Source of the DNA: Elymus sibiricus
Taxonomy: Eukaryota; Streptophyta; Magnoliopsida; Poales; Poaceae
Assembly: GCA_039707655.1 (NCBI GenBank)
Contig: CM077665.1
Location: 289,978,205-290,042,204 of the forward strand
Direction: 5' to 3'
DNA: 64,000 bases
The position numbers and the translations under genes are program-made. The notes under the pieces were generated by a model. That model was not told the origin of the DNA. It made no database searches and was given only the letters and a program-made list of their open reading frames with translations. Shown here in pieces: positions 34,401-46,711 of the stretch (position 1 is the stretch's first letter; each line of letters starts with the position of its first letter).

Positions 34401-34552
34401 TTATGATAAAAAGTTGCTGACTATGATGCTAGAAAATTGACTGAAATTCTCAATGATGAAACTTATATATTATGCTAGCATTCACACTTCATAAATTAGT
34501 TCTTTTATCATTTACCTACTCGAGGACGAGCAGGAATTAAGCTTGGGGATGC
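31482..34552 (+). repeat. Y2 non-coding internal region
   Basis: About 3 kb of AT-rich sequence with no sustained frame. The motif AAGCTTGGGGATGC, identical to the PPT beside the LTR, recurs near 32257 and 32979 and with one change near 32923, and also once inside the ORF (near 30966, coding QKLGDA). The region closes with CTCGAGGACGAG and the PPT at 34538-34552. Confidence 0.75.
34538..34552 (+). other. Y2 polypurine tract
   Basis: TTAAGCTTGGGGATGC immediately precedes the TG of the 3' LTR. The same sequence precedes LTR 1 at 28998-29012. Confidence 0.75.
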
Positions 34553-36181
34553 TGATACGTCTCCAACGTATCGATAATTTATGAAGTATTCATGCCATGA
34601 TTGCCTATGTTTACAATACTTTTATATGGTTTTGATGCACTTTGCATGATTTATTTAGAACTAACCCGGACTGACACTGTTTTCAGCAGAACTACCATGG
34701 TGTTGTCTTTTGTGTAGAAATCAAAGTTCTCCAAATGCAACGAAACTTTTTGACGATTTTTTTGGAACAAAAGAGGCACTGGAAGCTTTGTTGCAGGGCC
34801 AGAAGAGCCACGAGGTGGGCACAACCCACCAGGGCGCGGCAGGCCCCTCCGGCACGCCCTGGTGTCTTGTGGTCCACTCGTGGCCCATCTTCGCATGAAA
34901 CAGACGCCCAAAAATCCTATATATTCAGAAACCCCCAGAAATAACCCTAGATGAAAAGTTCCGCCGCCGCAACTCTCTGTATCGACGAAAGACTAATCTG
35001 GAGGCATTCCAGTACCCTGTTGGAGAGGGTAGATCATATCCGGTGGCCATCTTCATCATCCCGGCAGAGGCCATAACGAGGAGGGAGTAGTCCACCCTTG
35101 GGGCTGATGGTTTGTACCAGTAGCTATGTGTTCAATCTCTCTCTCTTTCTCGTGTTCTTGAGATGGCATGATCTTGATGTATCACGGGCTTTGTTAATAT
35201 TGTCGGATCATATGGTGTTTTCCCCTCTCTATCTTATTGTGATGAATTGAGTTTTCCCTATGTGATTTCGTTATTAATGGATTGAATACTTTTATGGATT
35301 TGAGAGCACTTGATATATGTCTTGGCACTCAACTCGCAGATTCCCGAGGTGACATTGGGGTAATCTATGCATAGGGGTTGATGCACGTTTTCGTCCTACT
35401 TTCTCCGATAGAAATCTTGGGGCACTCTTTGAGGTTCTTTGTGTTGGATTGAGTATTATGAATCTGAAATTGTTTGATGCGTATCGTATAATTAACTCAT
35501 GGATACTTGTTGTGACATTGGAGTATCTAGGTGACATTAGAGTTGGTTGATGCGTATCATATGGTGTTCTTTTAGTATGAACTCTAGATAGATTGATCAG
35601 AAAGGATAAGTTGGTGTTATTTTAGTATGAACTCTTGGATAGATCGATCGGAAAGGATAACTTTAAGGTGGTTTCGTACCCTACAAATAATTTCTTCTTA
35701 TGTTCTCCGCTAGAGAAGAACTTTGGAGTGATTCTTCGTTGCACGTTGAGGGATGGTTATGTCATCCAATTATATTAGGATTGTTGAGAGGTTGCACTAG
35801 CGAAAGTACTGACCCTAGGCCTTGTTTTCAAGCATTTATACACCGTTTTGCTCGCAGTTTTATACTTGCTACCTTGCTGTTTTTATATTTGCAGATTACA
35901 ATAATCAATATCTACTATCATTACTACACACTTATCACCATCTCTTCGCCGAACTAGTGCACCTATACAATTTACCATTGTATTTGGTGTGTTGGGAACA
36001 CAAGAGATTTTTTAATATTTGGTTGCAGGGTTGTTTGAGAGAGACCATGTTCATTCTACACCTCCCATGGATTGATAAACCTTAGGTCATCCACTTGAGG
36101 GAAAATTGCTACTGTCCTACAAAACTCTGCGCTTGGAGGCCCAACAAAGTCTACAAGAATAAAGTTGCGTAGTATACATCA
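34553..36181 (+). repeat. Y2 LTR 2 (3' LTR)
   Basis: 1629 bp, TGATACGTCTCCAACG to GTATACATCA, aligning throughout with LTR 1. The next bases ATATG (36182-36186) are the only candidate for a target duplication; the left partner is deleted. Confidence 0.9.
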
Positions 36182-37417
36182 ATATGCCCGAGGATGGCAA
36201 CATGTTGATTATCCTTGATATACCCTTTTGGAATTCTACAGGGGATGTTATTGATTGCAATAAAATCAAGGTTACTTTTGAAGTCAGTGGTAATCAACAT
36301 ACGGGACACTTACGTAAGAAACAAGGCTCGGTGAATCATATCAACTCCATTGAATTTTTTTTAACAATTACTATCGGAGAGTTTAAATTTCCTCTTCCTA
36401 CCGCCAAAAAGAGATATGAAATTCTTATTGTTGGGGAAATGCATAAGCCCGTTGAGGTAAATTAGTGTTATACGAAAAGAATTTGGTTTCATGTCACTCA
36501 GAAATGGTTTGTTAATAAGACTTGATCAACCTTATTACTAGATTCTTTTTGAGGAGCATGTGGTCGATAAATTTAGCAAGCACAACCTACTATACTCATA
36601 GTTTTATTCCCTAGTATCCATTATGTTCTGAGATTGATGTTGCCATGACTTTGCTATGCTTAATGCTTGTCACTAGGGCCTGAGTGCCATGATTTCAGTT
36701 CTAAACCTATTATGTTTCCATGAATATGAGAGTGTTTTGGATCCTATCTTGCAAGTTGTATGCACTTATTATGTGTTATGATCCATAGACCCCAAAGTGA
36801 CAATAGTTGGGATCATCTCCAGTGATGATCGTAGTATGAGGAGTTCATGGATTCACATTGTGTTAATGCTTTGTTCCGGTTCTCTATTAAAAGGGGGCCT
36901 TAATATAGTTTCCCTTTGGACCGCGCTTTCACGGGAGGGTAGGACGAAATATGTCATGCAAGTTCTTTTTATAAGCACGTATGACTGTTTACGGAATACT
37001 TGCCTACATTACGTTGATGAATTGGAGCTAGTCTTGTGTCGCTCTAGGTTGTGACTTTACATGATGAATGTCATCCAACAAAAATATCCATCGTTGATCC
37101 AATGCCTATGCTTTTGGTATATTGATCTTTGCTAAGTTACTATTGTTGCTGCTATTACAATCATCGCAAACTGCCACTGTTCCTGTTCATGTTCATGTTC
37201 CTGCTGCTACTGTTACTGAAACTATCAAAACTATAAAACAACTATGCTACTAAACACTTTGCTGCAAAAAGATATCATTCCAGGGGTGGTTGAATTTTTT
37301 TGACAACTCAGCTGCTAAGGCTCATACATATTCTTTGGCTCCCGTGTCGAATCAACAAATTTGGGTGAAATACTACCCTCAAAGCCTGTTGTGATCCCCT
37401 ATACTTGTGGGTTATCA
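36182..37417 (+). mobile_element. Fragment of an Athila-like Gypsy element
   Basis: It starts with a protease-like frame (36184-36465). The rest (36466-37417) is non-coding and ends in GATCCCCTATACTTGTGGGT followed by TATCA at 37417, a common Triticeae Gypsy LTR terminus. Y2 appears to sit in this element. The left part is absent and the LTR extent cannot be fixed. Confidence 0.6.
36184..36465 (+). pseudogene. C-terminal piece of a Gypsy aspartic protease
   Basis: 93 codons. LIILDIPFWNSTGDVIDCNK resembles the retropepsin C-terminal segment that usually reads as a Leu-Gly-Arg-Pro-Phe motif followed by a VID box, and VTFEVSGNQHT follows. The catalytic Asp half is absent. The short length, and the Asp-Ile where Gly-Arg is expected, indicate a fragment. 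Confidence 0.55.
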
Positions 37418-37831
37418 ATCACCTTCGAGGGAGCCATAGCATCGACAGGTATCCGTCTTGATCCTCGGCAAGTCCATGAAGGCATTTCAGGAACCCCAGA
37501 TTTGAGTTAGTTGGGCGAACGTGATATCACCAAAGACACATCACAGTAAGTACGTCTTACCGGCGGCTATCTGCTTCACTTGCTGAAACTCCTTGCGATC
37601 CGCCCTTGCCTGACTCTAGGCCTCCTTGGAGGCCGAGCCCAGCCTTTCGAGCTTGGCGTCCTTCTTCTTCTGGTTGTCCTGAAGGGCGTCGTGTTGCGCT
37701 TACAGACCCAACAAGTCGTCTTCGACCTCTATGACCCTGGCTTGATCCCTGCCACGGGCAACCCTTTCTTAGTCTAGACCTTTTCTCTGAGCTAGCCCTT
37801 TTAGCCACAGCCTTCTGCTATTCAACTTCCT

Positions 37832-38086
37832 TCAAAGCTTTGCTGAGCTCGGCCCAAAGGGCCTCGACCTCCACCACGCTAGCTGACAAAGAAAATAGCA
37901 GACCTTTGTGTTAAAGATGTTTTTATTAAAGAAAATAAATAAAGGGAGTGCCAATTTTGACTCACCCTGCGCATTATCCATTTGCTTTTTAAGCATATCC
38001 ATATCCTCCTCGGAGCGTGCAAGCTTGATGTTTAGCTCTTCCAATTTCTTGGAGTTGGATGCCGATGTATAGGCTAACACCTGCAA
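37832..38086 (-). pseudogene. Coiled-coil segment of H protein
   Basis: 84 codons. SKKLEELNIKLARSEEDMDM followed by LKKQMDNAQG has heptad spacing typical of a coiled coil. Plant PF04195-type transposon proteins commonly end in such a helix. It is an isolated exon-like piece, with frame breaks on both sides. Confidence 0.5.
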
Positions 38087-38775
38087 ATAAAAAGTTAGTC
38101 TTCGGCAATGATACTGATCCTCTGCTCGGCTTTATCAATCCAACCAGAGTCTCGGGGGCTAATGGTATTCGCTTTTACATATGTTAAATGGAAAGATGAC
38201 CCCCAAGTCAGTTCATTGAAATTAACTTAGGGCTCGGGGGCTACTGTCACTACGCTCTTAAGCAATCTTGATTAGTTTATCTCTTATAAAGAACCAAGTC
38301 TTTGGACAAAATTTCCCTAAATTTGGTCCGTTTAGGGCTACTGGGTATATTAGGTGATATTTAAAAATGCCAAAATCATAAAGGCAACAAAAGAGCTAGG
38401 ATTGTCATACATCAAAGCTTCTGAAAAGCCCTTTGAAGGCCTCCTGTATCCTGGTCTCTGCATTAGGAAGTGGTGGAAGGTCATGTCACAGAGGACACGG
38501 TGCTTAGGAAGGATGGAGCCGTCATAGCTGCCTCCAGCTTCTACCAACCTGTGCCCGACTATCCTAGAATAGGCGGGGATGGTGGAATCACCTCGGCTCC
38601 TCCCTCTGTAGGGGTGGAAAAAGAGATTGTTGTCTCCAGTTGCCGTAGTGGCTCCGGGGCGATTAGGGCCGAGGACTTGGGCTGTTCAAGCCCTTCACCC
38701 TTCTTGACCAAAGGGATTCGGTCCCCTTGGTCCTCGGTGGCCAAGATTTGAGCCTCGACCACACGGACTCCAGTG

Positions 38776-38780
38776 TTACC
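38776..38780. repeat. Left target-site duplication of solo LTR
   Basis: TTACC, matching 40354-40358 exactly. Confidence 0.85.
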
Positions 38781-40353
38781 TGACGTGGCATGAGACTACG
38801 TCGGTATTTCCCCAAAGAGGAAGGAATGATGCAGCACAGCGATGGTAAGTATTTCCCTCAGTTAAGAAACCAAGGTTATCGAACCAGTACGAGGATCACC
38901 ACCACCCAATAAGCAGCACCTGGACACAAACAACAAATACTGGCAACCCGACGCGAAAGAGAGGTTGTCAATCTCTCTACGGTAATAAGATAGATTAGGC
39001 AGTGATAGATAGGAGAGATAGATCTCTCAAGAACACAAATAAAAAGAGTAAATATGCAGCAATATATTTTTGGGTTTTTGGTTTTGTAGATCTGAAAACA
39101 AAGATTGCAAAAACATAGATTGGAAAGCAATATGATGGAAAAGTAGACCCAGGGGCCATAGCGTTCACTAGTTGCTTCTCTCATGAGTATAGCGCACGGT
39201 GGGTGAACAAATTACTGTTGGGCAATTGATAGAAAATCGAATAGGCATGACGATATCCAAGGTGATGATCATTATATAGGCATCACGTCAAAGATAGATA
39301 GACCGACTCCTGCCTGCATCTACCTCTATTACTCCACACATCGACCGCTATCCAGCATGCATCTAGTGTATTAAGTTCATGGAAAAACAGAGCAATGCAA
39401 TAAGAAAGATGACATGATGTAGAGAAGATCTATTCATGTAGGAATAGACCCCAACTTGTTATCCTTAATAGCAACAATACATGTGTGTCTTGCTGCCTCT
39501 TCTGTCACTAGGAAAGAACACTACAAGATCGAACCCATCACAAAGCACCTCTTCCCATGGCAAGAAAATTCGATCTAGTCGGCCTAACTAAACCAAGGAT
39601 TCGGAGAAGAAATACGAGGCTATAAGTGATCATGCATATAAGAGATCAAAGAAGACTCAAATAATATTTATGGATAGAAACTGATCATGAACTCAAAATT
39701 TATCGGATCCCAACAAACACACCGCAAAAGTTTACATCAAATAGATCTCCAAGAGACCATTGTATTGAGAATCATAAGAGAGAGAGAAGAAGTCATCTAG
39801 CTACTGCCTACGGACCCGTAGGTCTATTGTGGACTACTCACGCATTATCGGAGAGGCACCTATGAGGAAGATGAACCCTCCGTGATGGTGTTTAGATTGG
39901 ATCTCGCAGTTCTGGAACTTGCGGCGGCTGGAATTGTGTTTCGTCGACTCCCTAGAGTTTTTGGAATATTTGGGAATTTATAGGCATCAGAGGCGGTGCG
40001 GAAGGGGGCCGAGGAGGGCACAACCCATCAGGGCGCGCCGGGGCCCCCCTGGCGCACCCTGGTGGGTTGGGCTCTCCACAGCCCACCTCTCCGGCAGTTG
40101 TTTGGCCGACTGGGTGTCTTCTGGTCCAGAAAAAATCTCCAAAAACTTTCGTCGCGATTGGACTCCATTTGGTATTGATTTTCTGCGAAGTAAAAAAACA
40201 AGCAAAAACATCAACTGGCACTTTGGCACTATGTCAATAGGTTAGTCCCAAAAAATGATATAATGTTGTTATAAAATAATTGTAAAACATCGAAGAATGA
40301 TAATATAACAGCATGGAACAAGTAAAAATTATAGATACGTTGGAGACGTATCA
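38781..40353 (-). mobile_element. Solo LTR of a Gypsy-like family
   Basis: 1573 bp with no internal sequence. On the minus strand it begins TGATACGTCTCCAACGTATC and ends ATGCCACGTCA, flanked by TTACC on both sides. It is related to the LTR at 62579-64000 (shared GATGCAGCA...AAGTATTTCCCT and GGGGCCATAG motifs). Solo LTRs arise by recombination between the two LTRs of one element. The family resembles the Sabrina/WHAM group of Triticeae, a name given from memory only. Confidence 0.85.
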
Positions 40354-40565
40354 TTACCCTCCACGGTTAACGCGGGAGTGTCCGTGTGCGAGGACACCTC
40401 CCCTAGATCGCCTTGAGCGAGGGAAGGGGACGCATGCACTCCCGTGCCACTCTCGGTCATCTCGACAGGAGGGAGCTCACCCAATGACCCCTTGCTCCCA
40501 AGATGGAAGCGTTGCGGGCTGTAAAAGCAAGAAACGTGTCATGAATCAAGAACATGGCAATAAAA
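40354..40565 (-). mobile_element. H, middle segment
   Basis: 212 bp of H between the solo LTR and the Copia element, starting with TTACC and ending with TAAAA, the two target duplications. No frame of its own can be assigned. Confidence 0.65.
40561..40565. repeat. Left target-site duplication of Copia element
   Basis: TAAAA, matching 55892-55896 exactly. Confidence 0.9.
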
Positions 40566-41936
40566 TGTTGGAGATATGCCCTAGAGGCAATCATGTGATG
40601 ATTTTGTTTCCTATGTATTCATGAGTATTTTGTATTGTCCTTGAACATCATCAGTGATATGTATCAGCAAGTATGTGACTTATTTGTGAGACTATATATA
40701 GTATGATGATTGTTCTAATAGTCCCTAGTTGTTAAGGTTGTGCGGACACATATCCTCTACTAGTATACGATTCAGTTGATGACTACGTTCACAAGTCATG
40801 TGCATAGAGATGCTAAACTGATAGTATGGACTCGGGGATTGAGATCACCGAGTCGGATAGACCCACTTTGAGACACAGCGAGATAATGTCATCTATTAGT
40901 CTCAACTACAATGTATATGCCATGTCCTAGACCTGAGGTCATCGCATGTTCTTGGGATGATGATCGACTTACTCAGAGTCTATCAAACGCTACTCCATAC
41001 CTAGGTAGTTACAAAGGTAGCTTTCGGGTGAGTCGTCAGACATACCGCAAGACATGGTTAACCAAGATGGGATTTGCCCCTCCGTGAGGAGAGATATTCT
41101 CTGGGCCCTGTCGTGTGATCAGATTCAGAAAGCATGGCCATGCGACATGGGTTAAGTGTTAACCCAGTTCGGGAATCTGCATCACGGTTTCAAGAAGAGA
41201 TGTCGAGCTACCACAAGGGTGACAAGTACTCGCCTTGAGCTCCACAACCTATATCATGAGGAAAAAGGAATGTTGTATATGACACATTGTTGAGGTTCGT
41301 CTAACGACTTTGCGCACACATGGGAGTTGGCTTGTTCTACTAGGATCCGCTACCGACTATCGACTCGGGTCGTGTCCATGTGTACGTGAACCTATAGGGT
41401 CGCACACTTAAGGGATTGCAGCCCATTCAGATTGGATACGAATGGAAGACGGGACTAGATTCGTCGTGGGCCTCAAGTGTTGAGCCCACCTCCGAGGTCT
41501 ATATAAAGGGGAGTGGGCGCACCTTTCAGGGTTGATATTTTTCCTCCTGTCGACAACCACCACCACTCCCCATGCCACCATGCCGTGTGATCGGACCTAG
41601 CAGTCCGCCACCCGACGCTGCCCCCGTACGTGTGGATACCTTGGAGGCATCGCATCTATGGTGCTTGGACAAACCATTCTAGGGATCCGTGATGAACCGT
41701 TCGAGGGATCCACGAGGAGCGGTTCGTGCGAGATCACTGCTCGTGGGAGATCGGCTACAGGAGAAGGAGACGAATCGCTTGATCGACTACATGCATCACC
41801 AACTCTACTTCTGCTGCGGTGACTGTGCGTCTAGTGGTAAACCCGATCCTGTGATCTATTTCCAGCAGCATGTTCTTGGGTGCGCGGTAGAAAAAAAATT
41901 ATTTGGTGCTAGCGTAGCTTACCGCGTGTTCCAATA
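40566..41936 (+). repeat. Copia 5' LTR
   Basis: 1371 bp, TGTTGGAGATATG to GTGTTCCAATA. Equal in length to the 3' LTR; its terminal CA has mutated to TA. Confidence 0.92.
41500..41507 (+). promoter_or_regulatory. TATA box of Copia 5' LTR
   Basis: GGTCTATATAAAGGGGAG, 934 bp into the LTR. The 3' LTR has the same box at 55455-55462, also 934 bp in. Confidence 0.75.
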
Positions 41937-41937
41937 G

Positions 41938-41949
41938 TGGTATCAGAGC
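41938..41949 (+). other. Copia primer binding site
   Basis: TGGTATCAGAGC, one base after the LTR, complementary to the initiator Met-tRNA 3' end. Confidence 0.92.
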
Positions 41950-43319
41950 CTCCGCTGTGTGGTGATAGATTCGGTGATTTGCATATGAGATATGTAGATC
42001 GGTTCAGGTGCGGGTCGATGAGATCGGCCATGCACGTCAGTGTTGACGGTTGGTTTCGTGATCTTGCTTCCGTGATCGTGATGCAGAGGTCGTGACACGA
42101 ATTACCCCTACCGGTCGGTTTCCTCCATCAGGGTAGACAGTGGAGCGTAAATCCAGATGCAGCACGCGAAGATCAATGAGATTTATCGAACCGGAGCAAA
42201 GATCGACACCGTAGAAATGTGATTTCCGCAATGTTGAAATCTGTTGGAGGAGTCATAGTAAAACGGGCATAACTTTTGCATACGAACTGCATTTTTTCTC
42301 CACGGCCTGTCAAACTGAACAACACAAAAAGATGCATTTGACCGTTTTCGGCGATATTTTTGAGGTCAAAATCCTCTTGGGAAATAGTGTTTCGGACAGT
42401 TTTATTTTCGGCGGTAGAACGTCTAACTTGTTTTTGCAAGGAATGCTTGTGATTTGGTATAGCCCATGAATGTTGCTTGTAAATTATTAAATCATGACCT
42501 GCGTGTCATGAGTGCGGCAACTAGCTGGAGCCATATTGTTGTCCCATTATTGTATTAATGACCTGCGTGTCAACATGAGATGCCATGTAATGTAATTTAC
42601 TCTCATAGCTATTAGTTTGTAATAGCATAGGATCTTATGTAACACTTGGCGGTTGACACCATGTGTGGAGATGGAGATCACCACAAGGGCTACCATGCAT
42701 GGAGATGGAGATCGCCATGGGCATGCAGCGCACATGGAGATGGAGATCACCATGCGTTAATGAAAGGGGCTATACCATATCACACATATATATACTGCAT
42801 GTGAAAGTGTATCCCTTTTATGCGCCCTTCTTTTGCATTATAGATGTTTTAAGTAGGGTGATCCCTCAAAGAATGTCAAGTAAAATGGCCTCCCCAATTG
42901 CTGCACCATCACATGTTATGTATTTTTAATGGTGGGCCTATAAAATTAGGGTGCTCTTAATTCTCCTTAACGTGGTGTGTTTGTGTCGGACACTTACGAG
43001 CGAAGCATTCGTTAACTTGTCGTGGCTATCAAAACAGTTTTGGGCCTCGAGGCATAAGAATTGGCGTGGCATGAGATGCCCCAACAAACAAGAGTCGTAT
43101 AGAGATACGATTAGCAAGTGTTGCTTACCGAGTGATCTAGTCTTCTTGCGGTGATGCAAAAGCTCACTAGTTGACATGTGGATCTTGGATCTTGAATCAC
43201 TAAGAATCAACGGAGGGATGTTGATTTTAGTTGGAGTAATGTTCTTATTAAAATGTTTAATTTGAATTACTCTTTATGAATACATGTCTTAGTGTTTGGC
43301 ATATTTCTGTTGTAGATCA
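41950..43319 (+). other. Copia untranslated leader
   Basis: 1.37 kb without a coding frame between PBS and gag. It would hold the packaging and dimerisation signals of the genomic RNA. Three copies of GGAGATGGAGATC(A/G)CCA occur at about 42667, 42700 and 42735. Confidence 0.6.
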
Positions 43320-44140
43320 ATGGCACCACCTGCTCAACCCAGTTTTTCGTTGAAATCAATCCTAGAAAAGGATAAACTGAATGGACATGATAAAAAGGAA
43401 CATGTTCTAGAGGAACCCCTTCCAGAGGAACCTGCCGAGAATGCTAATGCCACGGCCAGAAATGCCTACCAGAGACTCGTTGATGAGTCAAATGAGATCA
43501 GCTGTCTCATGCTGGCTTCTATGGAGCCCGATCTGCATCAGCATTTCGAAAACATTGAGGCTTTCAATATGATCGAGAACCTCAAGAGGATGTTTCAGAT
43601 GCAGGCAAGGACCGAAAGGTTCAATGTCTGGCGATTCTTGATGGATTGTAAGCTGAAAGAGGGTGATCCACTGAGCCCACATGTGATCAAGATGATCGGA
43701 TACCTGCAAGCTTTGGATCGGTTAAGCTTCCCACTAGGGGACGAATTGTCCACGGATACAATTCTGGCTTCTCTTCCGACTAGCTATGGGGTGTTCATCT
43801 CGAACTTCCATATGCATGCCATGGAAAAGAAGCTCACTGAATTGCATGGGATCCTAAAAGTGGCAGAGCAGGATATCATGAAAGGCACGCATCAAGTGTT
43901 GATGGTGCAGAACACGACAAAGTTCAAGAAGAGCTGGTCCAAGAAAAATACTAAGGCAAAGGGCAAGGATGCAACTCCTACTGTCGCCGCCGCGCCCAAG
44001 TCCGGACCAAACACGGGGACCGTTTGCTTTCACTACACGGAAACCGGTCACTGGAAGAGGAACTGCAGCAAGTGGATTGCCCAGATAGGCAAGAAGACTG
44101 GAAGTGTGACTTCTTCTTCAGGTACACTTATTGTATATGT
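43320..44140 (+). pseudogene. Copia gag, cut by LINE
   Basis: The capsid protein starts at ATG 43320 (MAPPAQPSFSLKSILEKDKL); the upstream in-frame ATG at 43296 is in the leader. Capsid motifs are EISCLMLASMEPDL, FQMQARTERF, LKEGDPLSPHVIKMIGYL and DTILASLPTSYGVFISNFHM. A Lys-rich stretch precedes the zinc knuckle CFHYTETGHWKRNC, whose second Cys is Tyr. The region after LNGHDKKEHVL looks internally short compared with BARE1-type gag. The LINE enters near 44141 and ends the frame artificially. Confidence 0.85.
44126..44140. repeat. Left target-site duplication of LINE
   Basis: ACTTATTGTATATGT, matching ACTTGTTATATATGT at 51424-51438 at 13 of 15 bases. Confidence 0.75.
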
Positions 44141-44267
44141 GTTTTTTGACCTGTAACTGTAGGGGAAAACACCCCACAGCAAAATTTTTATTCCCACAAA
44201 AATACAATATATACATGGGCTTAAGAAAAGAAAAGAAGCTAAAAGCTACACATATATAAGTCTCACC

Positions 44268-44753
44268 TCAAGGTGGTAAGAAGGAAATCCATCTAAGTAG
44301 CTCATCCTTAAACTTAGCTTTAATCCTATGAGCTAAAAGGGACATGTCATGGATGAAAGAAACTCTCCACCTCCTAAATGAGGACCTGATGTTCCTGAAG
44401 ACTCTGTCATTTCTAACAATCCAGATATTCCAACAGGCGATGAAAACAATCTCAGCAAAGAAAGGCTTTTGAAAGTCCCTTCTGGCAGCATAAGCAATCT
44501 CAGCCATATTGTCACCACTAGGCAATGAAATTTGTAAATAATTCCACACCTTGCAACTAAAATTACAGGTGAAGAAGAGGTGATCCCTGTCCTCCCTAGT
44601 TTGGGTGGGGCACCGTACACAATGGTTACAATCAGACACATTCCAATGCCTCCTCTCCAACTTATCCTGAGTATTAACTCTGTCCATGATTAACATCCAG
44701 GCAAAAACCTTGAATCTCATTTTGCAGCAACTGGCCCAGATCCACTTCAGCAC
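44268..44753 (-). pseudogene. LINE ORF2 C-terminal zf-RVT domain
   Basis: The zinc-binding domain found after plant LINE RTs. KMRFKVFAWMLIMDRVNTQD, then CNHCVRCPTQTREDRDHLFF and CNFSCKVWNYL give the Cys/His pattern. Its frame is one step off the RT frame ending at 44747, so a frameshift lies near 44750. Confidence 0.8.
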
Positions 44754-46681
44754 TGGGTTTGGACTGATGGGATTATGAAGGAAGGAGTAATATTTTTTAC
44801 AGTGTAAGGCTTATCATCACCCCTCCAGAGCCACACATCATTCTGAGAAGGATCGGCTGAAAAACAGGCAAGGAGATTCTGCAGAGACTGGAATTCTGCA
44901 TAGGCACTCTCAGAAAGTGGCAGCTGGAATAGAGTAGCAAGGTCCTGGGTAGTAACTGCATCTTTCATAGAAATTAATGGGTCCATAACAAAGGAGAACA
45001 ACCTTTGGAACACCTGGTCCAAAGGCCCAGTATCAGGAAGCAAGTTCCAATCATCTGCCCCGAACAATGCCGTGTCACTAGAATTGACTGAAACCTTGGA
45101 CATCATCCTATATTTGTCCATCAACTTGCATAAATCGTTCCACCAGTATGATCCACACAAGACAGTAGCATGAGGCACTCTCCCATGGTAGTAAGTATCC
45201 CAGATCAGGTGCACCCAAGGAATGTCAGCTCTATTATAAAACTTATTAACATGCTTTAACAACAAAGCCTCATTTTGAACTCTAAGATTCAAAATACCTA
45301 GCCCTCCCTTGTTCTTTGGCCTGCACACTAAATCCCAAGCAGCAAGGGGAGGAGCCTGGTTATTACCAAATTTCCTCCAAAGACACTGCCTTTGAATCCT
45401 CTCCAACTGCTTAAGAATACCAGCAAGAATATCCAGGCTACTGAGAAAGAAAATTGGAACAGAGGACAGAGCTGAGTTCAGATACTGCAGTCTCCCACCT
45501 TGAGCTAGGAAACTAGAGCTAATAGACAGCTTCTTTTCCATACTATCCACTAGTGGCATGAGGTCCACAATCCTAGGCTTCATAGTACCAACAGGAAGGC
45601 CAAGATATGTGAAGGGCAGAGATCCCACAACACACCCAAATAGATCAGCAAGTCTATCCATTTCCATAGGATCAACATTAATAGGTAACATGGAAGACTT
45701 GTGATAATTAACTTGTAAGCCAGTTGACTGTGAAAAGAGAAGGAGCATGGCCTTCAAAGATTTTAACTGGTGGCCATTCGCAGGCAGGATGATCAATGTG
45801 TCATCAACATACTGTACAATTGGGAAGTCCTTATCATGACAAGGAATGGGCAGCTGAAGAAGGCCCTTGGAGTGCATATCATTGACTACAGACTGTAGTA
45901 GATCAGCTGCACTGGCAAACAGGAGGGGAGACACTAGATCCCCTTGTTTAACACCTTTCTTACATAAAAACTGTTTGCCAGGAACACCATTCAGCAGGAC
46001 AGAGGAAGTACCAGTTGCAAGGAGCTGCTTAACCCAGGAAATCCATTTATCATTAAAGCCTTTACATTTAAGAATCTGGTAGATTGCCTCATGCTCAATA
46101 GAATCAAAGGCCTTTTCAAAATCCAGCTTGAGAATGACAATGGGCATTTTAGACTGATGACACTAATGGATGTATTCAAGTTCCCAGCCCACACAATCCT
46201 GAATTGTCCTTGATTTAATAAATCGATATTGATTTTTGTGAACACACTTCATGATTTCCACTTGCAACCTATTTGCAGCCATTTTTGAAATGAATTTGAC
46301 TCGCATACCAGATAATGAGATATGCCTAAAATCATTAACAGTCTCAGGTGACCCTTTCTTTGGCACAAGAGTTATATAGGAGTAATTTATATTGCCAATA
46401 TCAACAGAGCCATCATGAAAGGCTTTGGCTAGCTTATAGAAGTCTTCACAGATAATGTGCCAACATCTCTTAAAGAATAAGCCATTAAAACCATCAGGGC
46501 CAGGAGCCTTGTCAACAGGCATTTCCTTAATTGTTTTATCCATTTCCTCTTTAGTAAAAGGCCTAGTCAGAGCATCCAAACCATATATAGGACTGATTAT
46601 AGCAGGTAGATCAAAACACATATTGATCCCCCAAGAGGTGCCCATTCTATTTTTGAAAGTAACCCAAAAATGAGCATCCAT
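44747..46681 (-). pseudogene. LINE ORF2 reverse transcriptase
   Basis: The RT that primes from the nicked target DNA. 46681-46163 carries DKAPGPDGFNGLFFKRCW, LVPKKGSPETVNDFRHISL and ANRLQ. A TAG at 46163-46165 follows EYIH. 46147-44747 carries [32 protein letters not shown] and the catalytic YVDDTLII, then YLGLPVG and the long thumb region ending PSVQTQC. Both catalytic Asp pairs are present; a single stop splits the domain. Confidence 0.9.
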
Positions 46682-46711
46682 AGTGTCATCGTCAGAGATA
46701 ACAGTACCATC

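Larger units (their letters stand above)
26725..36181 (+). mobile_element. Y2: non-autonomous Gypsy-like element, internal-LTR-internal-LTR
   Basis: Plus strand: partial internal (26725-29012), LTR (29013-30643), PBS, acidic ORF, non-coding internal (31482-34552), PPT and LTR (34553-36181). The first partial internal matches 32270-34552, so the locus holds one complete unit plus the 3' part of a second. No pol is present. The PBS form and the lack of pol point to a non-autonomous Athila-side element. Confidence 0.85.
37418..38780 (-). mobile_element. H, left segment: element encoding a PF04195-like protein
   Basis: Minus strand. A coiled-coil-like stretch lies at 38080-37960 and a low-complexity Pro/Ser/Glu-rich stretch at 38760-38560. 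It is the downstream continuation of the frame region at 55892-57202; the two are separated by the Copia element and the solo LTR, both with matching target duplications, which shows that the segments were once contiguous. No LTR of H is seen. Confidence 0.6.

Noticed and set aside
39919..40245. Frames in the solo LTR
   Set aside because: No domain, and they lie wholly inside the LTR; the related LTR at the window end does not keep them.
43488..43709. Minus-strand frame over Copia gag
   Set aside because: Shadow of gag.
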